The notes under the pieces: model-generated
What the model was told of the DNA's origin: nothing
The model's database searches: none
Seen by the model: the letters and a program-made list of their open reading frames with translations, nothing else
NCBI GenBank assembly: GCA_947492105.1
Contig: CANLMN010000006.1
Span: 1 to 64,000, forward strand
DNA: 64,000 nt
Direction of reading: 5' to 3'
From: an uncultured Aquimarina sp.
Lineage (GTDB): Bacteria; Bacteroidota; Bacteroidia; Flavobacteriales; Flavobacteriaceae
Shown: positions 1-8,073 of the stretch, one piece after another
Numbering within the stretch: position 1 is the stretch's first letter
How the letters are laid out: the number at the start of each line of letters is the position of its first letter
Made by a program: the position numbers and the translations under genes

Positions 1-151
1 TACAGACCTTATTTAACCTAACAATAACTTTTTTGCATTATTTTTAAACTTTTTTGCAAATCATTCATAATCAGATAGCATAAAATAACAATTCCGTAAC
101 AACAGACAGTAACGCTCCCTTGTAAAGAAATAACTCTATTTCTATGAGAGG

Positions 152-835
152 TTATTCTACTTTCCATTTATTGGTCAACTCACCAAAATCAAAATCTAAC
201 GCTGTTTCCTGTTCTTCTAAAAGACCATCTTGGAAACTTCTTTGTAAAATATCTTCTATTAGATAGTCTTCGTGATCATTGACAGGGTCATACTCTTTTT
301 TTAATGATATATTAAAAAGTTTGGCTGTATTATTATACCAAAACGCACGCCATCCACTTCTATAATCTTTTATCAGACTAAACATAGTAATACCTGTTTG
401 TCTGTGTACCAATTTTACTAAAATCTGCCCTTCTGTTTTAGTAAGCTTTTTTAATTCATCTGTAAACTCCTCTTCAATATATTTCTGAACTTGTTTGATA
501 TATTTTTTCTTTTTGCGTGTAGATGAAATTGATTCTATCCTATCATTTAACTTAGTAAGTCGATCAGCTGCTAATTTGGCATAAGGGTATACCTTTCTTG
601 TTTTTCTTCGAAGAATTAAATATCTACGTCGTTCTTCATTAGTATTAAACTTCAACTTACTTAAAATATAAACCTCTTGTAGGTCTATCGATTTTCTAGA
701 TATACTATCCCCTTCTATCAAATAAGAATAATTAGCGATACTATCAACATCTTTTTCTCTTTCTTGAGAAAAAACAGTGATACTATATATGGATAGAAAA
801 AAAATCAAAAAAAACATGTCTTTTATACACTTCAT
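152..835 (-). CDS. DUF4294 domain protein, exported
   Basis: 227 aa. Residues 1-24 form a signal peptide (hydrophobic FFLIFFLSIYSITVFSQ). Residues about 50-205 match the DUF4294 family as I recall it: a basic stretch (NEERRRYLILRRKTRKVYPYAK) followed by a conserved region with GWRAFWYNNTAK and the acidic YDPVNDHEDYLIEDI. This is a conserved single-copy family in Bacteroidota with no known function; it is probably periplasmic. It is divergent from the M42 peptidase, with 114 bp between the two starts, and both promoters must lie in that gap. Family assignment is fairly sure; the role is unknown. Confidence 0.8.
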   Translation of the reverse strand: MKCIKDMFFLIFFLSIYSITVFSQEREKDVDSIANYSYLIEGDSISRKSIDLQEVYILSKLKFNTNEERRRYLILRRKTRKVYPYAKLAADRLTKLNDRIESISSTRKKKKYIKQVQKYIEEEFTDELKKLTKTEGQILVKLVHRQTGITMFSLIKDYRSGWRAFWYNNTAKLFNISLKKEYDPVNDHEDYLIEDILQRSFQDGLLEEQETALDFDFGELTNKWKVE

Positions 836-949
836 AAACTTTGGAACCTTTACTTTTTAATCAAAAGATTTTCTAAAATTAATAATAATCGAATTGTAAG
901 TAGCAAAATGTATGTGAATATTACTAAATTCGTCTAAAAATGAATTAAA

Positions 950-2044
950 ATGGCAAAAAAAAGTATCTTAAATAAAAAGTCTTTAACTTTTTTGGAGAAA
1001 TACCTAAACAATGCTTCTCCTACTGGTTATGAATGGGAAGGACAAAAAATATGGATGGACTACCTGAATCCTTATGTGGATGAATTTATTACTGATACAT
1101 ACGGAACGGCTGTGGGAGTTATCAATCCCGAAGCAAAGTTTAAAGTTGTTATAGAAGGGCATGCCGATGAAATCTCTTGGTATGTGAATTATATTACTGA
1201 TAATGGCCTAATCTATGTCATCAGAAATGGTGGTAGTGATCACCAAATTGCTGCATCAAAGCGCGTTAATATACATACCAAAAAAGGTATTGTACAAGGT
1301 GTTTTTGGATGGCCTGCGATACATACTAGAGATCGAGGGGCAAAAGAAATTCCGCCAAAATTAGATAACATATGTATTGATGTAGGATGTGATACTAAAG
1401 ATGAAGTTCTGGCTTTGGGTGTTCATGTGGGATGTGTTATCACGTATCCTGATGAATTCTTTGTATTAAACGAAGATAAATTTGTTTGTCGTGCTCTTGA
1501 TAATCGTATGGGAGGGTTTATGATTGCCGAAGTAGCGCGATTACTCAAAGAGAACAAAAAAGAACTTCCGTTTGGACTGTATATTACAAATGCCGTACAA
1601 GAAGAAATTGGTCTTCGTGGAGCTGAAATGATTACACAAACGATTAAGCCAAATGTAGCTATTGTGACCGATGTTTGTCATGATACTACTACTCCAATGA
1701 TTGAAAAAAAGACGCAGGGAGAAACCAAAATCGGCGCTGGCCCTGTAATTTCGTACGCCCCAGCAGTTCAGAATAAACTACGAGAACTACTTATCGATAC
1801 TGCAGAAAAAAAAGACATTCCTTTTCAGCGAATGGCATCGAGTAGATCTACAGGTACGGATACAGATGCATTTGCATACAGTAATGGAGGTGTTGCTTCT
1901 GCCCTGATATCATTACCTTTGCGATATATGCATACTACTGTAGAAATGGTACATCGTGATGATGTAGAACATGTAATAAAACTAATTTATGAAAGTTTAC
2001 TGAATATCAAGGATGGAGAAACTTTTAGCTATTTTGAAAAATAA
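950..2044 (+). CDS. M42 family metallopeptidase (glutamyl aminopeptidase / FrvX-like)
   Basis: 364 aa cytoplasmic enzyme of the M42 family: co-catalytic di-metal aminopeptidases, usually self-compartmentalising dodecamers that trim peptides. Ligand motifs are in order: EGHADEI (H71, D73), RALDNRMGG (D184), NAVQEEIGLRGA (E218/E219, general base and ligand), VTDVCHD (D241) and RYMHTTVEMV (H328). Length is typical for the family and no signal peptide is seen. The gene ends with its own terminator hairpin 47 bp downstream. Some M42 proteins are labelled endoglucanases; the metal-ligand pattern favours peptidase. Confidence 0.9.
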   Translation: MAKKSILNKKSLTFLEKYLNNASPTGYEWEGQKIWMDYLNPYVDEFITDTYGTAVGVINPEAKFKVVIEGHADEISWYVNYITDNGLIYVIRNGGSDHQIAASKRVNIHTKKGIVQGVFGWPAIHTRDRGAKEIPPKLDNICIDVGCDTKDEVLALGVHVGCVITYPDEFFVLNEDKFVCRALDNRMGGFMIAEVARLLKENKKELPFGLYITNAVQEEIGLRGAEMITQTIKPNVAIVTDVCHDTTTPMIEKKTQGETKIGAGPVISYAPAVQNKLRELLIDTAEKKDIPFQRMASSRSTGTDTDAFAYSNGGVASALISLPLRYMHTTVEMVHRDDVEHVIKLIYESLLNIKDGETFSYFEK

Positions 2045-2090
2045 CTAAATCTGTCTTACAGTATTACTCCATAAAAAAAATGAAACACTT

Positions 2091-2135
2091 TAAAGCCACT
2101 AAACATTTTTTTTGTTTAGTGGCTTTAATTTTTAT
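2091..2135 (+). terminator. Rho-independent terminator of the M42 peptidase
   Basis: Perfect 14-bp inverted repeat (TAAAGCCACTAAAC, 2091-2104; complement 2114-2127) with a T-rich loop, followed by a T-rich tail. It lies inside the longest possible reading frame of the next gene, which argues that translation of that gene starts downstream of it. Confidence 0.85.
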
Positions 2136-2187
2136 CAAAGCTTTACATCTATATAAGCTATTTTTTACGCTAAATCTTTTTTATTGT

Positions 2188-4107
2188 ATGAATTATAAGA
2201 TTATATTTCTTTGTTTTTTTATATATCCCATTTCAATCTTTTCACAAAAAGGAAGTACTCCAACCTCGGAGGATATTGCTATTTCCACTGCTCTAAAAGA
2301 GCTATATCCGGATGATGATATAGCTATCACCTCTAATTATCAAGAAATAAGTTTTGAATATCATAAAAAGACAGGGAAAGTTACCGTAAAAAACACCTAT
2401 GAAGATCATTACATCAATCTAAAGTCTAGAATCAAAATGCCTATTTTTGTATTCTATGATGATCAATCCTATCTTGAATATCCAATTGTAAAGTATCGCA
2501 ACAAAAAGACTGCCCTCTACAATTTTAGAGATGAACCCTATAGTAGTAATGGATTATTTCATAATGATGCTAGAATAAAATGGGGCACTATTAATTTTCC
2601 TTTATTTGGTTACCGTTACTCCTTTTCATACACAAAAAAATATAAAGACGTCAAATATTTTGTAAGTACCTATCTGGATGACAAGTATCCTGCTGTAAAA
2701 AGAAAAATAGTTATACATGTACCAAATTGGTTAGAACTAGAAATAAAAGAATTGAATTTTGCTGGACACACCATTAACAAAGAGCTATCAAAAGATGAAA
2801 AAACACAAATTACCACTTACACCTATACCATAAAAAATGTGGCTGCTTCACAAAAAAAAGAGCACAGCCCTGGTCCTACGTATACGAAACCTCATTTATT
2901 ATTTTTAGCAAAATCGCATCACAAAAAGGGAACTACTGAGAAGTTATTCGGTGACACAAAAGATCTATATAATTGGTACCATTCATTAATTCTAAAAATG
3001 AATGATGACCCATCTAGCATTGTAGACAAAACCATGACTCTCATACAAGATTGTAAGAGTGATGAAGAAAAGTTGAAAAAAATCTTTTACTGGGTACAGG
3101 ATAATATTCGCTACATCGCCTTTGAAGATGGTATTGCAGGTTTCAAACCAGATGAATGTCAAAATGTTTACAAAAAAAAGTACGGAGATTGTAAAGGAAT
3201 GGCTAATCTCACCAAACAAATGCTAAAAATCGCTGGTTATGATGCACGACTAGCATGGATTGGGACCAAGAGGATCGCTTATGACTACTCTCTTCCAACA
3301 ATTGCAGTTGACAATCATATGATATGTGCGGTATTACATAACGATAAATATTACTTTCTCGACGCTACAGAATCCTACAATCCACTAGGTGCTTATGCAG
3401 AAAGAATACAGAATAAACAAGTATTGATAGAGGACGGTGACAATTATATACTTCATAAAATACCCAGTGACGAGTCTCTTCACAATACAGAAACCCTTAA
3501 TGCTGACTTGAAAATAGAAAACGAAACTATAGTGGGAGCTATCTCTAGACATTATAATGGACAAAGCAAAACCAGCTTTCTTAATAATATCAATAGTCTC
3601 CAAACGGATCAACGCGATGTCGTTCTAGAATCCTACATTACTAACGGTAATAAAAACTTAGTAGTATCAAATATACACGTCACAGATATCAATGATAGAG
3701 ATAAAGACTTAAACCTCAATTATCAAATCAACCACAATAATACTGTGAGTTCTTTTGATAATGAAATGTATATTGACATCGATTACTATAAAGAATACAA
3801 AAATTTGAGTCTCAAAGATCGAGAGATATCCTACCTCTTTCCTTATAAGATTTTGGAAAAAACTTTAATAAATCTAGAAATACCTGAAGGGTACAAGATC
3901 AAAGAATTACCAGAAAATTTAGTTATAGACACCAAAGATTTTGGAATATCATTCATTTATAAGCACACTGACACTAAAATTGTTTATGAAAAAATTATCC
4001 AATTCAAAAGTGCTGAAATCAGTAAAAATGAATTAAACACCTGGCGTACATTTCATAAAAAGTTAAAAAATCAATATCAAAAACAAATAATCCTAATCAA
4101 AGGATAA
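2188..4107 (+). CDS. Secreted DUF3857/transglutaminase-like protein
   Basis: 639 aa from the ATG at 2188. A longer frame opens at 2080, but it would run through the M42 terminator hairpin. The 2188 start gives a clean signal peptide (MNYKIIFLCFFIYPISIFSQ). The N-terminal half is a DUF3857-type beta-rich domain. The middle carries a transglutaminase-like papain-fold core with an apparently complete triad: C335 in KYGDCKGMA, H377 in VDNHMI and D392 in YYFLDAT. The C-terminal third is a beta-rich DUF2569/DUF3858-like tail. Periplasmic or outer-membrane location is inferred. It is followed after 26 bp by a related protein, probably in one operon. Substrate unknown. Confidence 0.8.
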   Translation: MNYKIIFLCFFIYPISIFSQKGSTPTSEDIAISTALKELYPDDDIAITSNYQEISFEYHKKTGKVTVKNTYEDHYINLKSRIKMPIFVFYDDQSYLEYPIVKYRNKKTALYNFRDEPYSSNGLFHNDARIKWGTINFPLFGYRYSFSYTKKYKDVKYFVSTYLDDKYPAVKRKIVIHVPNWLELEIKELNFAGHTINKELSKDEKTQITTYTYTIKNVAASQKKEHSPGPTYTKPHLLFLAKSHHKKGTTEKLFGDTKDLYNWYHSLILKMNDDPSSIVDKTMTLIQDCKSDEEKLKKIFYWVQDNIRYIAFEDGIAGFKPDECQNVYKKKYGDCKGMANLTKQMLKIAGYDARLAWIGTKRIAYDYSLPTIAVDNHMICAVLHNDKYYFLDATESYNPLGAYAERIQNKQVLIEDGDNYILHKIPSDESLHNTETLNADLKIENETIVGAISRHYNGQSKTSFLNNINSLQTDQRDVVLESYITNGNKNLVVSNIHVTDINDRDKDLNLNYQINHNNTVSSFDNEMYIDIDYYKEYKNLSLKDREISYLFPYKILEKTLINLEIPEGYKIKELPENLVIDTKDFGISFIYKHTDTKIVYEKIIQFKSAEISKNELNTWRTFHKKLKNQYQKQIILIKG

Positions 4108-4133
4108 CTATTAATTTTTAACAACTCTATCCA

Positions 4134-6371
4134 ATGAAGAAAAATGTACTCAAAAACATTTTTATACTATCCTTTTTAGCTATAATCTGTATTCATAACG
4201 CTAGTTATGCACAGCCAAAAAAAATAAATTTACTTCGGGAATTTGTCTGGGGAGAAAGTGATCGTTATAAGGAACTTCCCCCTATCCCTAGTAAATGGAA
4301 CAATGAATCTGCCGTAATTATTTTTAATCATCAACAACATTTCTACACCAAAGCTTCCAAGACTCTGGATAATTATTTTTTGAACAGAAAAATTATTCAA
4401 TTGAATGATAAAGCATCAATTGAGAAATTTTCTGAGTTCAATTATCCCTCAACTTATGTAAAAAAATACAGAGGTGTTTACAAAACCATCAATACATGGA
4501 TGGGTATTAAAATTATCAAAGCCGACGGTACCATAAAAGAAATTGATGTAGACAACGAAAGAATTCTAAAAAGCACCAATAACAATACCTTCTATTATGG
4601 TTTTATTAGAAAAACTGGATATTTTGAAAAGTCTTATAAACTAGCAATACCTGACTTAGAGATAGGTGATACTATAGATTATTATTTCTATACCCATGAA
4701 GAATACAAAACCACCGGAACTCATGTGATGGAAGCTATAGAAAGCCCCATTGCAAATAGCTATCCGACTATGGATTTTTTACTAGAACTCAAAGTAGAAA
4801 ACGATTTTTATATCAATTACAATTCTTTCAATGGAGCCCCGAAGTTAGAGAATATTACTCCCGAAAAAAGCAAAGAAAAATTCTATCGCATTCGTCAAAA
4901 AGATATCGAAAAACGAGAATCTACTCGCTGGTTTTATCCATTAATGGAAGATCCTGCTATCAAATACCAAATGGGATTTGCCCAACGATTAGGTGACATC
5001 GTCCATGCTGATGCTTATTTATCACAAAATCAAGATATTATTAAAATGAAAGTTACTGAAGAAGATCTTTTGAAAAAACACAAATCGGATGTCTATACCA
5101 AAGTAGCTTATAATGGAAGAACCAACAGTTTTTTAAAAGAAAATGAGAATTTAAGTAAGCGAGAATTAGCCGAAAAAATGTATTATTATATGAGGCATAT
5201 CTTTCGTAATGAGCACTTAGAAAGATTAATCGCATACAATAAAAGATTGGTTCAGGTAAATTATGCATATCTAAATATTTTTTTTATTACAAGTCCAGAA
5301 ATGTTTCTACAACAGTATTGTACTTTTTTGCGTAGACAAGAAATCCCTTTTGAACTTATTAAGGCAAAAAAACGTTTTGACGGTAGTATTAATGATTTAT
5401 TAATAAAGGACAATATCGTTACTTTTATCAAACTAAATTTTGAGGAACCTGTGTATGTTTTTCCCTTTGAATCGAATACTTTTTTCAATCATTTTCCAGC
5501 TTTGCTAGAAGACACAGAAGCATTTCGTATGATTTTTGAAGAAGGATACTACAAAATAGAAGCAGTAGGAAAACTACAACTCCCGAAAAGTACACATGAG
5601 GAAAATAAAATAACCGAAGCTTATGACATTAAACTTGATGAAGCATTCTCTATGCTCAATGTAGTACGTACTGCTCAATCTATCGGACATTCCAAGCTCA
5701 AACTTTTTGACACATATTTGCAATGGACAGATATTATTAATGAAGAAAATCAAAAATATGGAACAACTCCTTTTTCGGAATTACTAAATAAAAAAAAGAG
5801 TGCTGCTTACCAAGAAAAAAAATCGGCATTTATACTAAAAATGAATGAAGAACATCAGAAAGGAATAGAAGAAGAAATTAAAAGAGAATTTGATTTTGAC
5901 TTAGAAGATTTTTCGTGTAAAATAATCGATACTGGTAGAAAAGCTTTGGAAGAACCTATGATCTTAGAACAAAAATTTGTGATCAAAAATGACCTTATAA
6001 AAAGAGCTGGCTCAAACTACATTATCGAAATAGGCAAATTAATTGGGCAGCAAATTGCTACCACCAAAAAAGAAGAGACTCGTACAGAGAATATCTACAT
6101 GGCTTTTCCTAGGACTTTTGAAAACACTATTTCTTTCGAAATCCCTGAAGGCTATACTATAGTCGGTATTGACAAGCTTAACACCTCTATCGACAATGAA
6201 ACAGGAGGTTTTAGTAGTGAAGCTAAAATAAAAGAAAACAAACTCGTGATTAAAACTGTGAAGCACTACAAAAATAATTATGAGCCTAATCAAAACTGGA
6301 AAAAAATGTTAGATTTCTTGGAAGCTGCATATCAATTTTCCCAAGAAAAAATCCTTTTAAAGAAACGCTAA
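4134..6371 (+). CDS. Secreted DUF3857-like protein, transglutaminase core degenerate
   Basis: 745 aa with signal peptide 1-27 (ending NASYAQ). The overall plan resembles the upstream gene: a DUF3857-like beta domain with a GDTIDYYFYTHEEY segment, a helical mid region, then a beta-rich tail. I cannot find a Cys-His-Asp triad in the middle region, where the equivalent segment reads LQQYCTFLRRQEIPFELI followed by lysine-rich sequence. It may be a non-catalytic paralogue and partner of the upstream protein, being 26 bp downstream on the same strand. Its terminator is probably the hairpin at 7041, displaced by repeat insertions. Function unknown. Confidence 0.72.
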   Translation: MKKNVLKNIFILSFLAIICIHNASYAQPKKINLLREFVWGESDRYKELPPIPSKWNNESAVIIFNHQQHFYTKASKTLDNYFLNRKIIQLNDKASIEKFSEFNYPSTYVKKYRGVYKTINTWMGIKIIKADGTIKEIDVDNERILKSTNNNTFYYGFIRKTGYFEKSYKLAIPDLEIGDTIDYYFYTHEEYKTTGTHVMEAIESPIANSYPTMDFLLELKVENDFYINYNSFNGAPKLENITPEKSKEKFYRIRQKDIEKRESTRWFYPLMEDPAIKYQMGFAQRLGDIVHADAYLSQNQDIIKMKVTEEDLLKKHKSDVYTKVAYNGRTNSFLKENENLSKRELAEKMYYYMRHIFRNEHLERLIAYNKRLVQVNYAYLNIFFITSPEMFLQQYCTFLRRQEIPFELIKAKKRFDGSINDLLIKDNIVTFIKLNFEEPVYVFPFESNTFFNHFPALLEDTEAFRMIFEEGYYKIEAVGKLQLPKSTHEENKITEAYDIKLDEAFSMLNVVRTAQSIGHSKLKLFDTYLQWTDIINEENQKYGTTPFSELLNKKKSAAYQEKKSAFILKMNEEHQKGIEEEIKREFDFDLEDFSCKIIDTGRKALEEPMILEQKFVIKNDLIKRAGSNYIIEIGKLIGQQIATTKKEETRTENIYMAFPRTFENTISFEIPEGYTIVGIDKLNTSIDNETGGFSSEAKIKENKLVIKTVKHYKNNYEPNQNWKKMLDFLEAAYQFSQEKILLKKR

Positions 6372-6595
6372 ACGAACATCAAAAATAGTCCGTAAAGAAA
6401 TGAAAACTTCTTTTGATTCTAGCAAAATTAATCCGCAGCAAGAGAGCAGTAGATAGTGATAGTACATATTTTTTTGATGAACTGAAGTGTTTTTGCGCTT
6501 CATAGTAGCTCTATGAACTACTAAAAAGACCAAAATTGCTTGAAAAAAGATGTTTTTATAACGATTTGAAAAAGCTCAAACCACTTCATTCTCAA

Positions 6596-6710
6596 ATACG
6601 CAAAAAACACCGTGATGCTATTCCATAGCCTTAGCTATGGAATATAGGAACAAGGCATTTAGATGAAATAAAAACAAGTAGATATGCGACAGTATATAGC
6701 TAATTTGATA
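6596..6710 (-). repeat. MITE-like repeat family C, copy C1 (5'-truncated)
   Basis: Matches other family C copies in reverse orientation: CACCGTGATGCTATTCCATAG, the ACAAGGCATTTAGAT block, ATATGCGACA and TAATTTGATA at the right end. The left end does not show the family terminus. It directly abuts copy A1. Confidence 0.7.
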
Positions 6711-6713
6711 CTA

Positions 6714-7038
6714 TCACCATTTAAAAAGTAATTATAGGCTAATAACTCGTTTCTTTTTCTACTATTTTTTTACTCTAAAATTAAACCATAGTCACTGCTT
6801 ATACTTGAATTTTATTGCTTATACCATTTATCCTTTGAATTTACTGGGATAAAATTTTCTTTTTTCGCCTCAGCTTCAGCATAAAAACAAACCAAAACTA
6901 AGGCAATGCTTGATGTTTCCGCTGAAGCTGAAACAAAAAAATCTTAATTTTTCTTTCCGGTAAATTCAAACAACAAATGGTATTAAACTAGCGAAAAACA
7001 GTTCAATTATTTAAATCTCCAATTACATTTCATAGGTA
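6714..7038 (+). repeat. MITE-like repeat family A, copy A1 (interrupted by B1)
   Basis: Family A ends are present (CACCATTTAAAAAGTAATTA on the left, CATAGGTA on the right), but the body is split by a family B element at 6822-6982. Removing B1 plus a 3-bp duplication leaves 161 bp, close to the length of intact A copies. The right end is 2 bp from a terminator hairpin. Confidence 0.8.
6822..6982 (+). repeat. MITE-like repeat family B, copy B1, nested in A1
   Basis: 161 bp starting TACCATTTATCCTTTGAATT and ending CAACAAATGGTA. Its two halves are imperfect inverted repeats (TTTGAATTTAC...GTAAATTCAAA; CAGCTTCAGC...GCTGAAGCTG). It is flanked on both sides by TTA (6819-6821 and 6983-6985). Excision of element plus one TTA restores GCTTAAACTAGCG, matching the GCTCAAACTAGCG of other A copies. 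Confidence 0.85.
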
Positions 7039-7040
7039 TA

Positions 7041-7076
7041 AAATCACAAATCATATTCCATGATTTGTGATTTTTT
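7041..7076 (+). terminator. Terminator-like hairpin, probably for the DUF3857 pair
   Basis: 13-bp arms (AAATCACAAATCA / TGATTTGTGATTT) with a 7-nt loop, followed by T6 on the + strand. The nearest upstream + strand gene ends at 6371; repeats C1, A1 and B1 fill the gap. Confidence 0.7.
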
Positions 7077-7090
7077 GTTACATTACAACT

Positions 7091-7642
7091 ATGGCAGACG
7101 AATATATCGATATCTTGAATCAAGAAGGTACTAAGATCAATCAAGTACAATTAAAATCTGAAGCACATCAATTGGGTTTATGGCATGCCAGTGTACACAT
7201 TTGGTTCTTTACCAAAAATAAAGAAGTCTTGTTACAAAAACGTGCTGCTCAAAAAGATACTTATCCTAATCTCTGGGATATTTCTGTAGCTGGTCATATT
7301 GGCGCTGGTGAGGAACCAAAGGAAGCTGCTCTTAGAGAAACGGAAGAAGAATTAGGAATTATTACTTCCATAGAATCCTTGGAGTTTATCACTACCTACA
7401 AAGCTTCTAAGAACCCTACTCCAAAAATTATTGATAACGAGTTTAATCATATATATTGTTGTAAATTTCCTTATGACGGTTCTGCATTACAACTTCAGAA
7501 AGAAGAGGTTGCTGAAGTAAAACTTATTTCTATTGATGCACTAGAAAATGCATTAAACGATCCGTACAGCTCACTCAATTATGTCCCGCATGGAGCTATT
7601 TATTACGACAAAATATTTTCTGAATTGAGATTGCGCATGTAA
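7091..7642 (+). CDS. NUDIX hydrolase (YfcD / IPP-isomerase-like)
   Basis: 183 aa from the ATG at 7091. The frame extends to 7067, but that earlier ATG lies inside a terminator hairpin, and MADEYIDILNQEG is the usual family opening. The Nudix box is intact at about residues 71-90: G-(x5)-E-(x7)-REtEEELGI, beginning GAGEEPKEAALRETEEELG. The order HASVHIWFF...LLQKRAAQKDTYPNLWDIS before the box is typical of the YfcD/isopentenyl-diphosphate isomerase-like branch. Cytosolic; substrate unknown, likely a nucleoside diphosphate derivative. Single gene with repeat A2 directly after its stop. Confidence 0.88.
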   Translation: MADEYIDILNQEGTKINQVQLKSEAHQLGLWHASVHIWFFTKNKEVLLQKRAAQKDTYPNLWDISVAGHIGAGEEPKEAALRETEEELGIITSIESLEFITTYKASKNPTPKIIDNEFNHIYCCKFPYDGSALQLQKEEVAEVKLISIDALENALNDPYSSLNYVPHGAIYYDKIFSELRLRM

Positions 7643-7649
7643 AACCAGT

Positions 7650-7820
7650 ATAATCTCAATTCAAAAAATGGTTACCGACTAGACTAATAATTAACTTCTC
7701 TATCTCCCATTTTTTTATTAGAAAACTAAACCGTAACCACAGCTAAACTTAAATTTTATAATTCGAACTAGCCAAAGATAGTTCGAATTATTTTGGCCTA
7801 CAATTACATTTCAACTAGTA
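7650..7820 (+). repeat. MITE-like repeat family A, copy A2
   Basis: Diverged family A copy: GACTAATAATTAAC, AAACTAAACCGTAACCACAG, AAATTTTATAATTCGAACTAG, TACAATTACATTTCAACTAG. The left end is degraded. It begins about 8 bp after the NUDIX stop codon. The rest of 7643-8073 shows nothing recognisable. Confidence 0.75.
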
Positions 7821-8073
7821 CAACAGACGATTTAAAAAAAAGGCAAATACACAAGTTGGCTATTTTTGAAGGTATTATTATTACATTTGCACCCCTCAAT
7901 ACGACACACTAATACATTAAATTACTCTAAATAAGGGCTGTACGATGTATTTTTAGAAGAAATCTGAAAATAAACAAAAATAGTCAAATCATGATCCCTG
8001 CTAATTAAAAATAATAGTCCCAAACCTCTTTTGACCTGTCTAAATCAAAAGAAGTGGATGCGTTATAATTGTT

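Noticed and set aside
2080-2187. N-terminal extension of the DUF3857 gene from the ATG at 2080
   Set aside because: It overlaps the M42 terminator hairpin, and the signal peptide only makes sense from the ATG at 2188.
7067-7090. Upstream ATG of the NUDIX gene
   Set aside because: It lies inside a terminator hairpin, and the family N-terminus begins at MADEY.
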